From Novipirellula aureliae (GTDB lineage Bacteria; Planctomycetota; Planctomycetia; Pirellulales; Pirellulaceae), in assembly GCF_007860185.1 (NCBI RefSeq), contig NZ_SJPY01000008.1:78577-142576 (forward strand): 64,000 nt of DNA. Direction: 5' to 3'. The notes below the pieces were generated by a model. It was not told the origin of the DNA and searched no databases. It saw only the letters and a program-made list of their open reading frames with translations. Positions 1 through 15,467 of the stretch are shown one piece after another. How positions within the stretch are numbered: the first letter of the stretch is position 1; every line of letters starts with the position of its first letter. Position numbers and translations under genes: made by a program.

Positions 1-114
1 CAAGACAAATTGCTGCGCAGACTGTAAACTCATGAAGGGTCTTCCTTGTTTGTCGAAAGTGCTTGGTTGTTAAACACTTAGACGCAAGAAAGGCCCTTTT
101 TGTTTGGTGTCTCG
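1..114. other. Non-coding start of window, imperfect inverted repeat
   Basis: No reading frame here resembles a protein. The stretch contains an imperfect inverted repeat (GGGTCTTCCTTG near 38 against CAAGAAAGGCCC near 86) with one GTTAAAC box at about 69-75. It may be a decayed relative of the palindromic elements that follow, but the match is too weak to be certain. Confidence 0.35.
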
Positions 115-359
115 TGAATAATCCGGGCTAGCGGCCTGCTGATTTAGTCGGTTTGACTCGACTTATTGTTTAACGCCAAGCCATAGGCGACCGCTTATGG
201 AAAAGCTGACGCCTTCGGCTAAGCGTTAAACAATTAAATCGACAGCCCGCTAGCGTCAAAACGGCTAATGCGCAGACTGTTTTTCGACCAATGAACGTAA
301 ACGCTTTGCTGCATGGGAGTTATCGAAACATTATGCGAACTCATGAATAATCCGGGCTA
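115..359 (+). repeat. Palindromic mobile-looking element A (one attC-like core)
   Basis: Composite copy of the element family whose ends read TAGCCCGGATGATTCAT or its complement. TGAATAATCCGGGCTA (115-130) is followed by one palindromic unit (131-250). Next comes the conserved tail with CAGACTGTTTTTCGA and AACGTAAACGC, and a second TGAATAATCCGGGCTA ending at 359. The left end is in the wrong orientation compared with elements C and D, so this copy is rearranged or is two copies joined. The integrase remnant begins directly after its right end. Confidence 0.75.
168..231 (+). repeat. attC-like 64-bp palindromic core, copy A1
   Basis: Begins GTTTAAC and ends GTTAAAC, matching the integron attC outer boxes RYYYAAC and GTTRRRY. 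The outer 9 bp (GTTTAACGC and GCGTTAAAC) pair perfectly. Inside them AGCC pairs with GGCT and AGGCG with CGCCT. The flanking arms do not match each other here: the left is of GGCCTGCTG type and the right is the complement of GGGCTGTCG type. Confidence 0.65.
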
Positions 360-362
360 AGA

Positions 363-578
363 TTGTCGGAGATTCCAAAAAACGGTGTGCCTCATTCACT
401 GCGTCACAGTTTCGCGACGCACCTTGTCGAATCGGGGACGGACATTCAGACGATCCAAAAGTTGATGGGGCACAAGGATGTTGAGACGACGATGGGCTAC
501 GTGCATGTCAGCCAAGTTCTTGGCAAAAGCATTAAGAGTCCGATGGATACTCTAGAGGATCGAACGTTAGAAGACTGA
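363..578 (+). pseudogene. 3' remnant of an integron-type tyrosine recombinase
   Basis: The translation is the C-terminal third of a tyrosine recombinase. It contains [10 protein letters not shown] (catalytic H11 and R14), LMGHKDV (H37) and MGYVHVS (nucleophile Y46). The tail after the tyrosine ([13 protein letters not shown]) resembles the end of integron integrases such as IntI1 rather than XerC/D. The N-terminal DNA-binding part and the first catalytic arginine are missing. Similarity starts within a few bases of the end of repeat element A at 359, so the gene was probably cut by insertion or recombination there. The apparent TTG start is only the first start codon after the junction. It cannot be active alone. 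The family assignment is from motifs, not a search. Confidence 0.8.
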
Positions 579-586
579 AATGAAGT

Positions 587-704
587 CTAGAGCATTTTGC
601 AAAAAGCCGTAGGCTGCGTGTTTAGTGGCTGTGGCTTCCAGCCGCAGCGTTCTTCTCAACTGGGGCTGGAAGCCCCAGCCACGTCAAAAATCAAAATGCT
701 CTAG
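587..704. repeat. Inverted-repeat element, family 2, copy 1
   Basis: A 118-bp element bounded by CTAGAGCATTTTG at 587-599 and its exact complement CAAAATGCTCTAG at 692-704. The interior carries two hairpin-forming stretches, GTGGCTGTGGCTTCCAGCC and CTGGGGCTGGAAGCCCCAG. A longer copy lies at 15605-15749. It encodes no protein, has terminal inverted repeats and is present in more than one copy, which fits a MITE-like element. Confidence 0.8.
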
Positions 705-775
705 AGTTCCGAGTCTCGTTCACGCCGGCGCCCGGCAACAGCCAGGATTGGCGGCAACCAGCCCTTTCGATCGCC

Positions 776-897
776 TAGCCCGGATGATTCATTAGCCGTT
801 TTGGCGATAGCAGACTGTTTTTCGAGCAATGAACGTAAACGCTTGAAGGCGTAGACGTTAGCAAAACAATTTGCAAGCCCATGAATCATCCGGGCTA
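776..897. repeat. Palindromic mobile-looking element B (no core)
   Basis: A 122-bp element with terminal inverted repeats TAGCCCGGATGATTCAT (776-792) and ATGAATCATCCGGGCTA (881-897). It has the same tail as elements C and D (CAGACTGTTTTTCGAGCAATGAACGTAAACGC and on to AATTTGCAAGCCC) but no attC-like unit. Where units are found in C and D, only ATTAGCCGTTTTGGCGATAG remains on one side. It looks like the empty form of the element. Confidence 0.8.
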
Positions 898-1278
898 AGT
901 TGTTTGGCAATCATCGGTTCGGACAAACCTGCTAAAAACACACTGTACGACAGCTTTTCCGGGCTGTCGTTGATTTCGACGGCCTGGAAAGGCCGTCGTA
1001 CTTTTTTGATGAATAATCCGGGCGAGGTGGATCGATAACTAGTTTTCGGCACCCTCTGCTCTTGAGAGTGCTGATTGGGGGGCACCAAGTATCTGGATCC
1101 GAGATGTGGTCCAAGGTGTTCGTGATCATTCTCTGGACAGGTACCTCGACAGGTACCTCGCCTTGATGCGTCGCTAGCGAGACGGACAGGAAACCACTTT
1201 CGGCTCAGCGTATAGATCCTTCCCAGAAGTGCTTCTCCATCGAGCCTGCGATGCGGATGGTAGTTTGTCCACGGTTGG
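898..1278. other. Non-coding repeat debris
   Basis: Contains a perfect hairpin GACGGCCTGGAAAGGCCGTC (about 978-997) followed by a stray element end ATGAATAATCCGGGC (about 1009-1023). A directly repeated ACAGGTACCTCG follows near 1138-1160. No convincing gene. The short frames here read through repeats. Confidence 0.5.
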
Positions 1279-1310
1279 TTAGCTCACTTGACGGTTGGTT
1301 AGCTCACTTG
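1271..1310. repeat. 20-bp perfect tandem duplication at a gene end
   Basis: ACGGTTGGTTAGCTCACTTG occurs twice in direct succession (1271-1290 and 1291-1310). It covers the last codons of the ResB-CcsA fusion gene, so the present stop codon lies in the second copy read from the gene. The duplication appears recent because the copies are identical. Confidence 0.85.
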
Positions 1311-4300
1311 GTTGCTTTCCTGCCAAGACTCCACCGACGATGAAGGCGATTTGAGTTACCAGGAAAGCGCAAAGCCACATCAGCACGCCGGAATCGAAGC
1401 CACCGTAGGCGTGAAGTCCGAGGCCAAGCTCGTTTGTTCCGAACCAGCTCCAGGCGGTCACGATGTTACCACCGATCGCCAACACGGCAAAACCTCTTGC
1501 TGCGACCATGCCATCCCAGCGGGCATGTAACATCAGAGCGTTCCAAATCACGATCAGCAAAGCTCCATTCTCTTTCGGGTCCCAACCCCAAAACCGGCCC
1601 CAGCTATCGTCGGCCCAGAGGCCACCGAGTACGGTTCCGATGAAGCTAAACAGGATTCCAAAACAGGCGGCTCCATAACAACACCGATACAAATCCTTGA
1701 GAGCTTTCGGATCTTTCCCCACCCATCCAGCAATCAAGTAACCGATCCCCAGCGTTCCTGCGACCAAGGTTGCTACGTATCCGAGCGTCACGCTCAGCAC
1801 GTGGGTCGCCAACCAAAACTGAGTATCGAGGACTGCTTGCAACACGGGCATCGTATCGCCGCTGCTGAGCCCGTAGGCGACAAAGAGGGTCAAGACTCCC
1901 GATGCCGCAGACAGCATATTGCCTGTTCCATAACGGAAGATACGTTCAACGATCAAGCCAAAGACGACCGCGCCCCAGCCGATAAAGACGGCCGATGAGT
2001 ACAGATTGATCACCGGTGCGCGTCCGGTGATGGCAACGCGGCAGAGGATGGCAACGGTATGAATGGCCACCGCGATCAGCAGTGTTCCCCAGACGACTTC
2101 GCGAAGCCGGGGCACATTCACGAGGAAGAACACCAGCCCCATGACGACTGCGATCAAGTACATGACCATTGCGACGCCGACAGGCCAATTGGATTGCGTC
2201 CATCGTTCGAGCGAAACGAGTTTCTTGTTGTAGCCACCGATTTCGTAGCTTTGCACTGCTGCCAAATGAGCGTCTACTGATTCGTTAAACTTCGCGGGAT
2301 CACCCTTGTCGTAGGCTTCAATCATATCTCCAAACGATCGAATAGCAGCGGGGACCGCATCCTGATTGCCGAGTTGGACCGCACTTCGTGCCATATTGAA
2401 AAATGCGGGACCGTAGGGTTCCCACTTCGGATCGTTTGCTGACAATACTGCCACTTCTTTCTTGGGTGGTACGATCGCGGGCGCAGGCATCGCTTCGACG
2501 CTTTTCATCTGCTGTTCCAATTGGCGCAGAGCAAACAACCCTCGCGTCCGTTCGTCGGTCCCGGCTGGAAAAAAACGTTCCGGAATCTGTGGTGGCATCG
2601 GTAACCGCATGGCCGACGCCGTGATCATGTATTGGCGTGTGCGGCTACTCAGTTCGATCAACTTCTTTTCCTTGAACGACTGATCGTCCGCTTCTTTTTT
2701 GAACGCCGCATCGATCAACTTTTCTGTATTGCTCCAGTTCTTACGTACTTCGTCGAGCGAATACAGTTTGCTTTGGCGTCGCTCAAGCCCCAATTCGCTG
2801 CGGACTTCTTCGGCGTCAATGCGAAACATCGGCAAATGATTCAGTTCTTTTTCATCCGCCGCCACTTCCATCAACCACTGCATCGCCGACAATCGCTTCG
2901 CATCGGCACGTTCGGAGATACCAGAAGGGGCGGAATCGAGCGGCAGTGATTCTTTGTTGCTTATCGCTTTGAGTGTCATCCGCGCATAGGCGTCGAGCGG
3001 CATGATCCGTCCACCAAACTGGGTTGGGATCTTCCCGGCCGTGTAGAAATCGAACGATTGCACTCGAGCGGTCGGACGCAGCTTGTTCATTACAACGGAC
3101 CAGGGAACCAGCATCACGACGGCAAACAGCCCTAATGCAGCAATCGAAACATAGACGGGCAATCGACTCGGAGGCGACAAGTTGTAGGTTGCGAGCGTCG
3201 CGAGTTCCTTTTCCGTTTCCCGTTGTCGCCTGCGCAAGAAACGCATCAGTGTACCAAGAAAGTGAGCCATCATCCCCAGCCCAACAATGCTGCAAGCCAG
3301 ATAGGGGATCAACCAACCTGAATTACGAACGACTTGAATACCGGTAAGCTCTTTGCCGTTTGGCAGCGTCGAGTAGTTGGATTGATAGAAGGTTTCGCCT
3401 CGATAACGAAGCGGATTGTTCATCCAAATACGCTCTTTACGATCTTCGCCCGTCTTGGTGTCGACGATTCGAATCATCGAGGAAAAATCTCGCGGCGTGG
3501 ACGTACCGCTATAAGTCACTTGACGGACGTCTTGCAGTTGAACCCAGAACGGTTTGACTTCACGATGATACCGGAGCCCAATGTCATAGTCTTTCCCCTT
3601 GACCGTGATGGAGTCGAACGAATCCGGTGTCGGATCACCGGGCACCAACGTTTGTCGATCCGACAGCAATTGGCTCAGCATATAAACGCCGAGCGAGTGG
3701 TCCGTTTCCTTATCGATCAATTCCACATAGGCCGAGGGGATATTGACCGAGTTATCAGCGCCACCTGATTTCGTGAGTGGAACGGCGATTGCCTCGGTTC
3801 CAATTCCCGCGTTGGCAAAGTTGTCGTCATCCGGTTCGACCCTTCGTAAAGCGGAATGATCGTAAAACGCCAAGACACGGACATCGACTGGAAGGGCCTC
3901 ATCACGTACCGGTACGCCTGAAGCTTTCGACTGGACCATACGGCTGGCTGGAATCGCTGCTATCTTGTCGACACCTTCACCGCGATCGATGAACGCCAAT
4001 TCGATAGAATCAAGGCTGATCATCGTGTTGGATGATTCACCTTCGACCAAGCTAAGTCGTTGTTCTAATTGGCGATCTCCGAAAACGAATTGGCCCACCA
4101 TCAACAGGCCCACTCCTAGATGCAGCAGCATGTTTCCACCTTGTTTGTCGAATACCAAGCGGCATCCAACGAGCAGAATCAGTCCCGCCCCGAGTCCCTT
4201 GGTCAACTGCCAAACGATTCGCAGTCCGGGATCGTTGATACGAGTGCCGGAAATCAGGTAATAAGCTAACGAGGTGCCCGCGACGGCCGCAGCGATGACG

Positions 4301-4944
4301 AGCAACTTTCGTGCGGTCTTATCTTTCGCCTGGACCGCCGTCATCAGCAAACCAGCTGTCGAGATCGCCAAGACAGCCAAGACCCAATTCCAAAGCTCGG
4401 CATACTCCATCGGTGGCTCACCTTGAAGACCATCGCTACTGTGGCCCGACGAAATGATCAATCCAGCAACCAACGCGCCGCCCACTAGAAAGGTGATGCC
4501 GCCCCAAAGTTTCCAACCCGATGCATGGATCTTGAAACGTGTAATCTTCGCAGCGATTAGATTCACCATCAACAACATGCCGATTAACGCACCACCGGGA
4601 AAGGGAATGATGCCCGGTATCTTGGTTTCATGTGGAAAGAACGACTGCGGAAAAAAATCATCCAGATGCAGTGCAGCAATCCATGACAAGAAGTAACGGT
4701 TCTTGACATCAAGCATGTTCATTTCGTCTTGTGCCAGCGTGCCAACGAGCACCAGCACGAGCGAAGTGGCAAACAATGCGACGGTAAACTTGAGCGAACC
4801 GAGTGACCGCAGCGCGGTCATTGCAACACCACTCAACGTCATATCGGCCGAACCGTATTCGGCTTTCGACGTTTTGTGACGAGCACCATCGGGCTGGTCG
4901 TCGCGGCGGTCTTGTGGGTCGGCTGGAGTGAGAATACTGGCCAT
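1279..4944 (-). CDS. Cytochrome c biogenesis fusion protein ResB-CcsA
   Basis: A 1221-residue membrane protein that joins the two halves of the system II cytochrome c maturation complex, which carries haem across the membrane and attaches it to apocytochromes. The N-terminal half has the ResB pattern: membrane helices near residues 45-65, 115-135 and 145-205, then a large outside domain and a helix near 560. The C-terminal 320 residues are CcsA/ResC-like, with several helices and the tryptophan-rich haem-handling motif WGRFWGWDPKENG at about 1115-1127. Conserved histidines lie nearby (THVLS, LHARW, LHAYGG). Single-chain ResB-CcsA proteins are known in other phyla. The lipoprotein gene lies 9 bp upstream on the same strand, suggesting co-transcription. 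The last codons carry a 20-bp tandem duplication. Confidence 0.92.
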   Translation of the reverse strand: MASILTPADPQDRRDDQPDGARHKTSKAEYGSADMTLSGVAMTALRSLGSLKFTVALFATSLVLVLVGTLAQDEMNMLDVKNRYFLSWIAALHLDDFFPQSFFPHETKIPGIIPFPGGALIGMLLMVNLIAAKITRFKIHASGWKLWGGITFLVGGALVAGLIISSGHSSDGLQGEPPMEYAELWNWVLAVLAISTAGLLMTAVQAKDKTARKLLVIAAAVAGTSLAYYLISGTRINDPGLRIVWQLTKGLGAGLILLVGCRLVFDKQGGNMLLHLGVGLLMVGQFVFGDRQLEQRLSLVEGESSNTMISLDSIELAFIDRGEGVDKIAAIPASRMVQSKASGVPVRDEALPVDVRVLAFYDHSALRRVEPDDDNFANAGIGTEAIAVPLTKSGGADNSVNIPSAYVELIDKETDHSLGVYMLSQLLSDRQTLVPGDPTPDSFDSITVKGKDYDIGLRYHREVKPFWVQLQDVRQVTYSGTSTPRDFSSMIRIVDTKTGEDRKERIWMNNPLRYRGETFYQSNYSTLPNGKELTGIQVVRNSGWLIPYLACSIVGLGMMAHFLGTLMRFLRRRQRETEKELATLATYNLSPPSRLPVYVSIAALGLFAVVMLVPWSVVMNKLRPTARVQSFDFYTAGKIPTQFGGRIMPLDAYARMTLKAISNKESLPLDSAPSGISERADAKRLSAMQWLMEVAADEKELNHLPMFRIDAEEVRSELGLERRQSKLYSLDEVRKNWSNTEKLIDAAFKKEADDQSFKEKKLIELSSRTRQYMITASAMRLPMPPQIPERFFPAGTDERTRGLFALRQLEQQMKSVEAMPAPAIVPPKKEVAVLSANDPKWEPYGPAFFNMARSAVQLGNQDAVPAAIRSFGDMIEAYDKGDPAKFNESVDAHLAAVQSYEIGGYNKKLVSLERWTQSNWPVGVAMVMYLIAVVMGLVFFLVNVPRLREVVWGTLLIAVAIHTVAILCRVAITGRAPVINLYSSAVFIGWGAVVFGLIVERIFRYGTGNMLSAASGVLTLFVAYGLSSGDTMPVLQAVLDTQFWLATHVLSVTLGYVATLVAGTLGIGYLIAGWVGKDPKALKDLYRCCYGAACFGILFSFIGTVLGGLWADDSWGRFWGWDPKENGALLIVIWNALMLHARWDGMVAARGFAVLAIGGNIVTAWSWFGTNELGLGLHAYGGFDSGVLMWLCAFLVTQIAFIVGGVLAGKQPSELTNRQVS

Positions 4945-4953
4945 ATTCGAAGT

Positions 4954-6135
4954 CTATAATTTCAGCGATTGAATGAATGATGTGGTGGCTTCATACTGAT
5001 CCGCAACCGTTTCGGCGGGCCCGGTCATCTTAATGAATAAACTAAATCCATCCTCGAGTGGTACGATCGTGGCGTCGATTGAAGTGGTTTTTCCATCCGA
5101 TTCCTCGCCCTCGAGGATAAACCGCTGGGATTCCTTTCCATCCACAACGATTTTTTCTGCATCCTCAATCATTTTGTCGACAGTCTCATCGGAGACACCA
5201 CTGGGGCGAATCTGGCCGAGCCAACGGGCGACATTGCCCCGCAGGTCACCACCCGCCGGGATGATGGTAATCTCGGCTTCCGCGTCTTCGGGGCCAACAT
5301 TAAAGGCAGCCAATCGCATCGAGGACATCCGTCCCGTCCGCCATCCATCGGGGCGCTCGTACTTGATTTTCGAATTGGCGTCCGCGTCCTCTTTCGCGTC
5401 CTCTTGCGATTCGGCGGTCGCTGGTTGCTCCGCCGCGGATGCGGGCATTGCCAAACCGCTGTGAACATCATCATTGGGCATTCGGCTATTCATCACATCG
5501 GCCATCGGCGGAGCCGTCATTGGGCCAGCTGCCATCGCAGGATTGTCGTCTGTTGCTTCGGTTTTCAGGTCGACCCAAATCGCTTGCTCGTCGGCGGCAG
5601 CAACCTCAAATGCCTCGCCCTCCGCCCATTTTTTGCTGGAGGGTGGAATACCAAATTGGCGCCGCCACCGATTCACATTAGCCAACACCTCCGCATCCCA
5701 ATCCGACTGAGTGGATAGCGACGATATGCTTAGGTCAAGCTGCTTTTCAGGTGTATCGATGTTGACTGAAGCGAATCGCATCGGTTTGTCTGCGCCAATT
5801 CGCCAGCCCTCGGGTAGTTCGCTTAAATCGGGATTCCCGCCGGTAAATTTGACGTTCGTGACAAAGTTCTTCAAATCGGACTCGACTAACTCGATTGCTG
5901 ATTCGGGGCCTGTGACCTTAAAGAACCACGTTTTACCTTCGGCCGGGAACATCGCAGCCAGCATTTGCTGCGTATCGCCACGAAAGGCCGCAGGTGCCTC
6001 CGTCGGTATTTCATAGGTCACGACCGGGTCGGATTGTTCGCAGCCAGACGCGGAGAATAGAAGTGGAATGGCAAAAGCCAAGCCGAGCATTGATTTCGGT
6101 GTGTAGAAACACCGCAAAAGCAAACAGATTTGCAT
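4954..6135 (-). CDS. Putative lipoprotein upstream of ResB-CcsA
   Basis: A secreted lipoprotein of unknown function, 393 residues from the ATG at 6135 (378 from the ATG at 6090). It has a hydrophobic signal and lipobox (AIPLLFSASGC), so it should be anchored through the cysteine. The mature part has two similar halves, each with a W-[KR]-x-G/R-[AG] pattern (LPEGWRIGADKPMRFASVNI and RPDGWRTGRMSSMRLAAFNV), separated by an acidic alanine-rich linker. The duplicated half is visible in the sequence; no function follows from it. The gene sits 9 bp before the ResB-CcsA gene, so a role near cytochrome c maturation is possible but only inferred. The open frame extends to 6294, but that part runs through a palindromic repeat and is probably not coding. 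Confidence 0.75.
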   Translation of the reverse strand: MQICLLLRCFYTPKSMLGLAFAIPLLFSASGCEQSDPVVTYEIPTEAPAAFRGDTQQMLAAMFPAEGKTWFFKVTGPESAIELVESDLKNFVTNVKFTGGNPDLSELPEGWRIGADKPMRFASVNIDTPEKQLDLSISSLSTQSDWDAEVLANVNRWRRQFGIPPSSKKWAEGEAFEVAAADEQAIWVDLKTEATDDNPAMAAGPMTAPPMADVMNSRMPNDDVHSGLAMPASAAEQPATAESQEDAKEDADANSKIKYERPDGWRTGRMSSMRLAAFNVGPEDAEAEITIIPAGGDLRGNVARWLGQIRPSGVSDETVDKMIEDAEKIVVDGKESQRFILEGEESDGKTTSIDATIVPLEDGFSLFIKMTGPAETVADQYEATTSFIQSLKL

Positions 6136-6228
6136 GTCGCTATCGGATGGGGGATATGGAGGGAAACAGGCAGCAACGTATTCGTTACTGTAGCCAGAAA
6201 TATGTGATTGACAACGCAGCAATTCGTA

Positions 6229-6281
6229 GTGGATCTTGTAAGAGATCCCGCAGAGCATAGGATCTTTAATCAGATCCACTA
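6229..6281. repeat. Hairpin repeat, family 5, copy 1
   Basis: Imperfect inverted repeat starting GTGGATCTTGTAAGAGATCC and ending GGATCTTTAATCAGATCCAC. A cleaner copy of the same kind is at 61544-61593. It lies just upstream of the lipoprotein start and can form a hairpin in its leader. Confidence 0.6.
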
Positions 6282-6294
6282 CCGAAACAGCCAT

Positions 6295-6535
6295 ATCAGG
6301 GTAGGGTGTCCCTTACTTTATAGAAAGCCCAGGCCCGTTTTGTTCATCTTTTCGTGTAGATTTTGTTTGCAAGGAGGGGAGGTTTGCAAGGAGGGAGGAA
6401 CCGCAAGCTGGAAGCTTGCGCCACTCTTCTGTTTTCATGCATTCATTTTGGCGACGATCGATTATCATAGAGAGTCCCCAAGCAATGGGTCGGTGGCCGT
6501 AACGCAGCCTTTTTTTCTCTTTGTCCGCGATCCGC
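6295..6535. other. Divergent intergenic region
   Basis: Lies between the divergently transcribed lipoprotein and LEPR-protein genes and must hold both promoters. Visible structure is a direct repeat TTTGCAAGGAGGG (about 6367 and 6383) and a hairpin GCAAGCTGGAAGCTTGC (about 6403-6419). I cannot place -35/-10 boxes with confidence. Confidence 0.5.
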
Positions 6536-9500
6536 ATGAAAATCCAGCGTTTTCTATCGCTAAGATGCCAAAGTGCCATCCAAATGATGTCACGCTGGTC
6601 CTCGTTGTCCGATCGGTGGACCCGTTCTCCCAAACCGCTGCCAATCCACCTTCGGCGCGGGCTGCGGCCGATGTTTGGGCGTCTGGAACCTCGGATTGTC
6701 CTGGATGCGTCGGCCGTGCTCAACGATTTGGGCCAATTGGTTATCACTGGTACCGCGGCAGCCGACACGGTCAAATTGGAAGTCGATGCGGTGGGTGACC
6801 TGACGCTCTACAACCAAGATGACCAAATCATCTCGATCGCGGGCCATCCTGGAGCGAGCGAAACCGAACCGCTTTCACAAAACTCCGTCACGTCAAACCA
6901 AATCATTGTTTTTCTTGCCGGCGGCGACGACGTCTTCGAAGCGCAGCTACCGAGTGGACTCGATGTGACCCTATTCGATGGTGCCGGTTTGGATTCGGTA
7001 TCGCTAACGACATCGAGCAGCGGACCGATTCGCGAATCGAGCTACACGATCGATGCCGAATCGATCACGCTGAACGAAAATGTCTCGAGCGAGTTTGACC
7101 TGCTCGATGATCAACTTTTGCTCAGCGGCGACGTTCATCTCGCAATCGCTGGAGACCCGTTTGAGCTAAACGTCAACCGCGGCGATCTACTGGTGGAAGG
7201 TCGTTTGATTCTGGGCGGCGATGTCGACATCTCTGCCACTTCCGGGCGAGTGTTCCTCGGTGATGCTACCGTTACCGCTGACGCCGCCGCCGCCAGTTTG
7301 TCGATCCATCTTGGCAATCAGATGGTTTCCGGTGCAAGCATTGACTTCGGCAGTGCCGACGATTCGGGTGGACATCGACTCGAGAACCTGAGCATCACAT
7401 CGACGTCGATCATCACGGCGGAGCGTGGTCCGATTGAAGTTGCTGGTGATCTAAATCTGACCAGTGAAGCGTCGACTGTCACTCTGGATGGCTTAATATC
7501 AGCGGATAAGATCGCCATCGAAGCCAACGGAAACGTGTCGATCCATGGCGACCCGCTGACCACGACCCAAATCCAAATTGCTTCGGGTGGAGGTGACGTG
7601 GAAGTAGGTGGCTCGATCAATATCGATGACTCGATCATGATCAATGCTCAACACGGCAACGTCGACTTTAGCGGCAGCGTGATCACTAGCAACTCCGGCG
7701 GTGATGTGTTGACGATACGCGATGCCGGTGACATCACTCTTGCATCGATCAACGCAGCCAATGGACATCTCGTCCTCGGCGTCAACCAAGACATCGTCGG
7801 ACGCATTGAGCAAGCGGGCGGCTCTTCACTCATCATCGATCGCCTAACGGTATCGAGCGATAATACAATTGACCTGTCGAATGTTGACAATCAAATTGCC
7901 TCGGTTGAGTCGATTCAATCGCGTGGTGATGTGACCCTTTACGATTCGAACGAAGGGATGGAAGTCAGGCGAATCGATTCAGGGGGCGGCAATGTACGGA
8001 TCGAAGTCAGAAGCGATCTTGCGGGCGTTGATCTTGCGGACTTACGACTCAGCGAATCGATCCGCAGCCAAGGTGGCAACATTGTCCTACTCGTCGATCG
8101 AGACATCGTCATTGACTCGGGGGCAATGGTCGACGCGGCCGCCGGAACGATTCGGCTCGAATCGATGCGTGACGTTTACCTGACAGGCCTTCGGACTCTC
8201 AACCCTTCGGACGGCGCGGTGACGGTGCTTGCCGAATCGGGGGCGATTATTGACTCGGGTGATACCAATCAGGACATGGATGCTGATTTCGGAGGCGTGA
8301 TTTTGACCAGCCTGAGTGGAATCGGTGTTGGTAATGCATTGGAAACATCCATCGATCGGGTGCAGGCTACAGCGATTCAAGAGGGATCGATTGAGATCAG
8401 CGAATCGAATTCGGTTCGACTCGAAAGCATCACCACCAGCGACGGAGAAATCCGCGTCTCGGCCGCCGACGACATCGTCATCGCAGATCAGCGCGATCAA
8501 GATCTTAACTCCGCATTCGAAGTAACCCCAATCATTATCGCTCTCGGCGATAATGGACGTATTCAATTGGATGCTGGAAATGGTGTGGACGATCAACTAA
8601 GGATAGGAAACGGTGTCGGCATCATCGCGTCACAGTCAACTCTTGGAGCGGTACAACTCGACGCGGCGAACATTGTCTTGGGCGAACAAATTGAAATTCG
8701 CACGGGTGATGACGTCGGTGTCGCCCGTGCGTTCTCACCTCGACCTGTGATCGGGGCGATCGATCCTGCGTTCTACGACCCTGATTCCATCCGTACCAAT
8801 CGATTGCAACAAGCGAATGCCAACGACGGTGAGGGTGTGCTAACGGTCGGAATTGGACAAACGGGCGAACGAGGTTTAACGCTAAACATCGATTGGGGTG
8901 CTGAGACCAATCGTTATCAGCAGGTTGATTCCATCGTCGGCGGACAAGCGACAAGTGTTTCTCACGTTTACACCGAGCAGGACATTCTAAGCAGCACACT
9001 CAATGGCCGCTCGTCGGCGACCGCGCCATTGGAGGTCCGTTTTTCGGTTCGCCATCATGAATCGATCATCCTTACTGGTGACACCGTCACGCAAGGTGTG
9101 CTCGATCCGAACCCGACGATCGCTGAGCAGTCGTTGCCGATTCGAGCGGGCGAAACCGAGAGTGTTTCCAGCGGAGTCGTTTCGGCGACCGATAACGACA
9201 ACCCGCTACGTCCTGATTTGAACGCGAACTTTGTCACCAATTCGGTTTCCGACAATTCATCACTCACTCACCAAAATGGTACCGCTCGGTTTATCATTCC
9301 CAACTTGACGATTCCAGTAGCGTTCTTTCCCGTTCGCGATGTGCTACCGCAGCCCGAAGAGATGGAACTCGTCGTGCGCAACGAAACAATGTTGTCGCCA
9401 AAGGGTACGAGTGTAGAAACATCCGAAGCTTCGGCATCACCATCGTCGACACGTGAGGAGTACTTTCAAATTCGAGTTCTGTCACCCGACCCATTCGGTG

Positions 9501-9782
9501 ACGATTTAGCGGAACCCCAGCGATTGCCCGACAATGTTCTCGAAGGAGACACGCTCAAACGATTATTCGCCAATTTGCCCGATGGTCGCTATGCGATCGA
9601 GTACATACTTGGTGACGGGAATGGGCGAACGATTATTGAAGTCGACGTTCGCGATGGCGAGCCGATCACTTCAGGCGACGAGCTTGATGGTGGATATTTG
9701 GAACTAAAACGACTCGAACAATTGCCATCCGAGGATCGACAAGAGGAATCATCGGTGATTCGCAGCGGAGAATCAGGGGGGC

Positions 9783-9799
<17 letters not shown>
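6536..9799 (+). CDS. LEPR-type large surface or adhesin-like protein
   Basis: About 1087 residues. An N-terminal basic stretch is followed by FGRLEPRIVLDAS, the LEPR motif that marks many large planctomycete surface proteins. The middle (about residues 60-720) consists of repeated short beta-strand patterns such as GDVxxxxxxGxIxxxA, like filamentous haemagglutinin or beta-helix adhesins. The C-terminal part has EF-hand-like and beta-sandwich-like segments. There is no standard signal peptide. The LEPR motif itself is thought to act in export or processing, which is not proven. The start is uncertain: a TTG at 6521 and several ATGs are in frame, with no clear ribosome site. The last 17 bp overlap the kinase gene that follows, so the two are translationally linked and may work together at the envelope. 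Confidence 0.72.

Positions 9800-15467
<5,668 letters not shown>

Noticed and set aside
5033-5464. 143-residue plus-strand frame inside the lipoprotein gene
   Set aside because: Shadow frame: serine/proline-rich with no ribosome site and opposite to a gene with signal peptide and lipobox.
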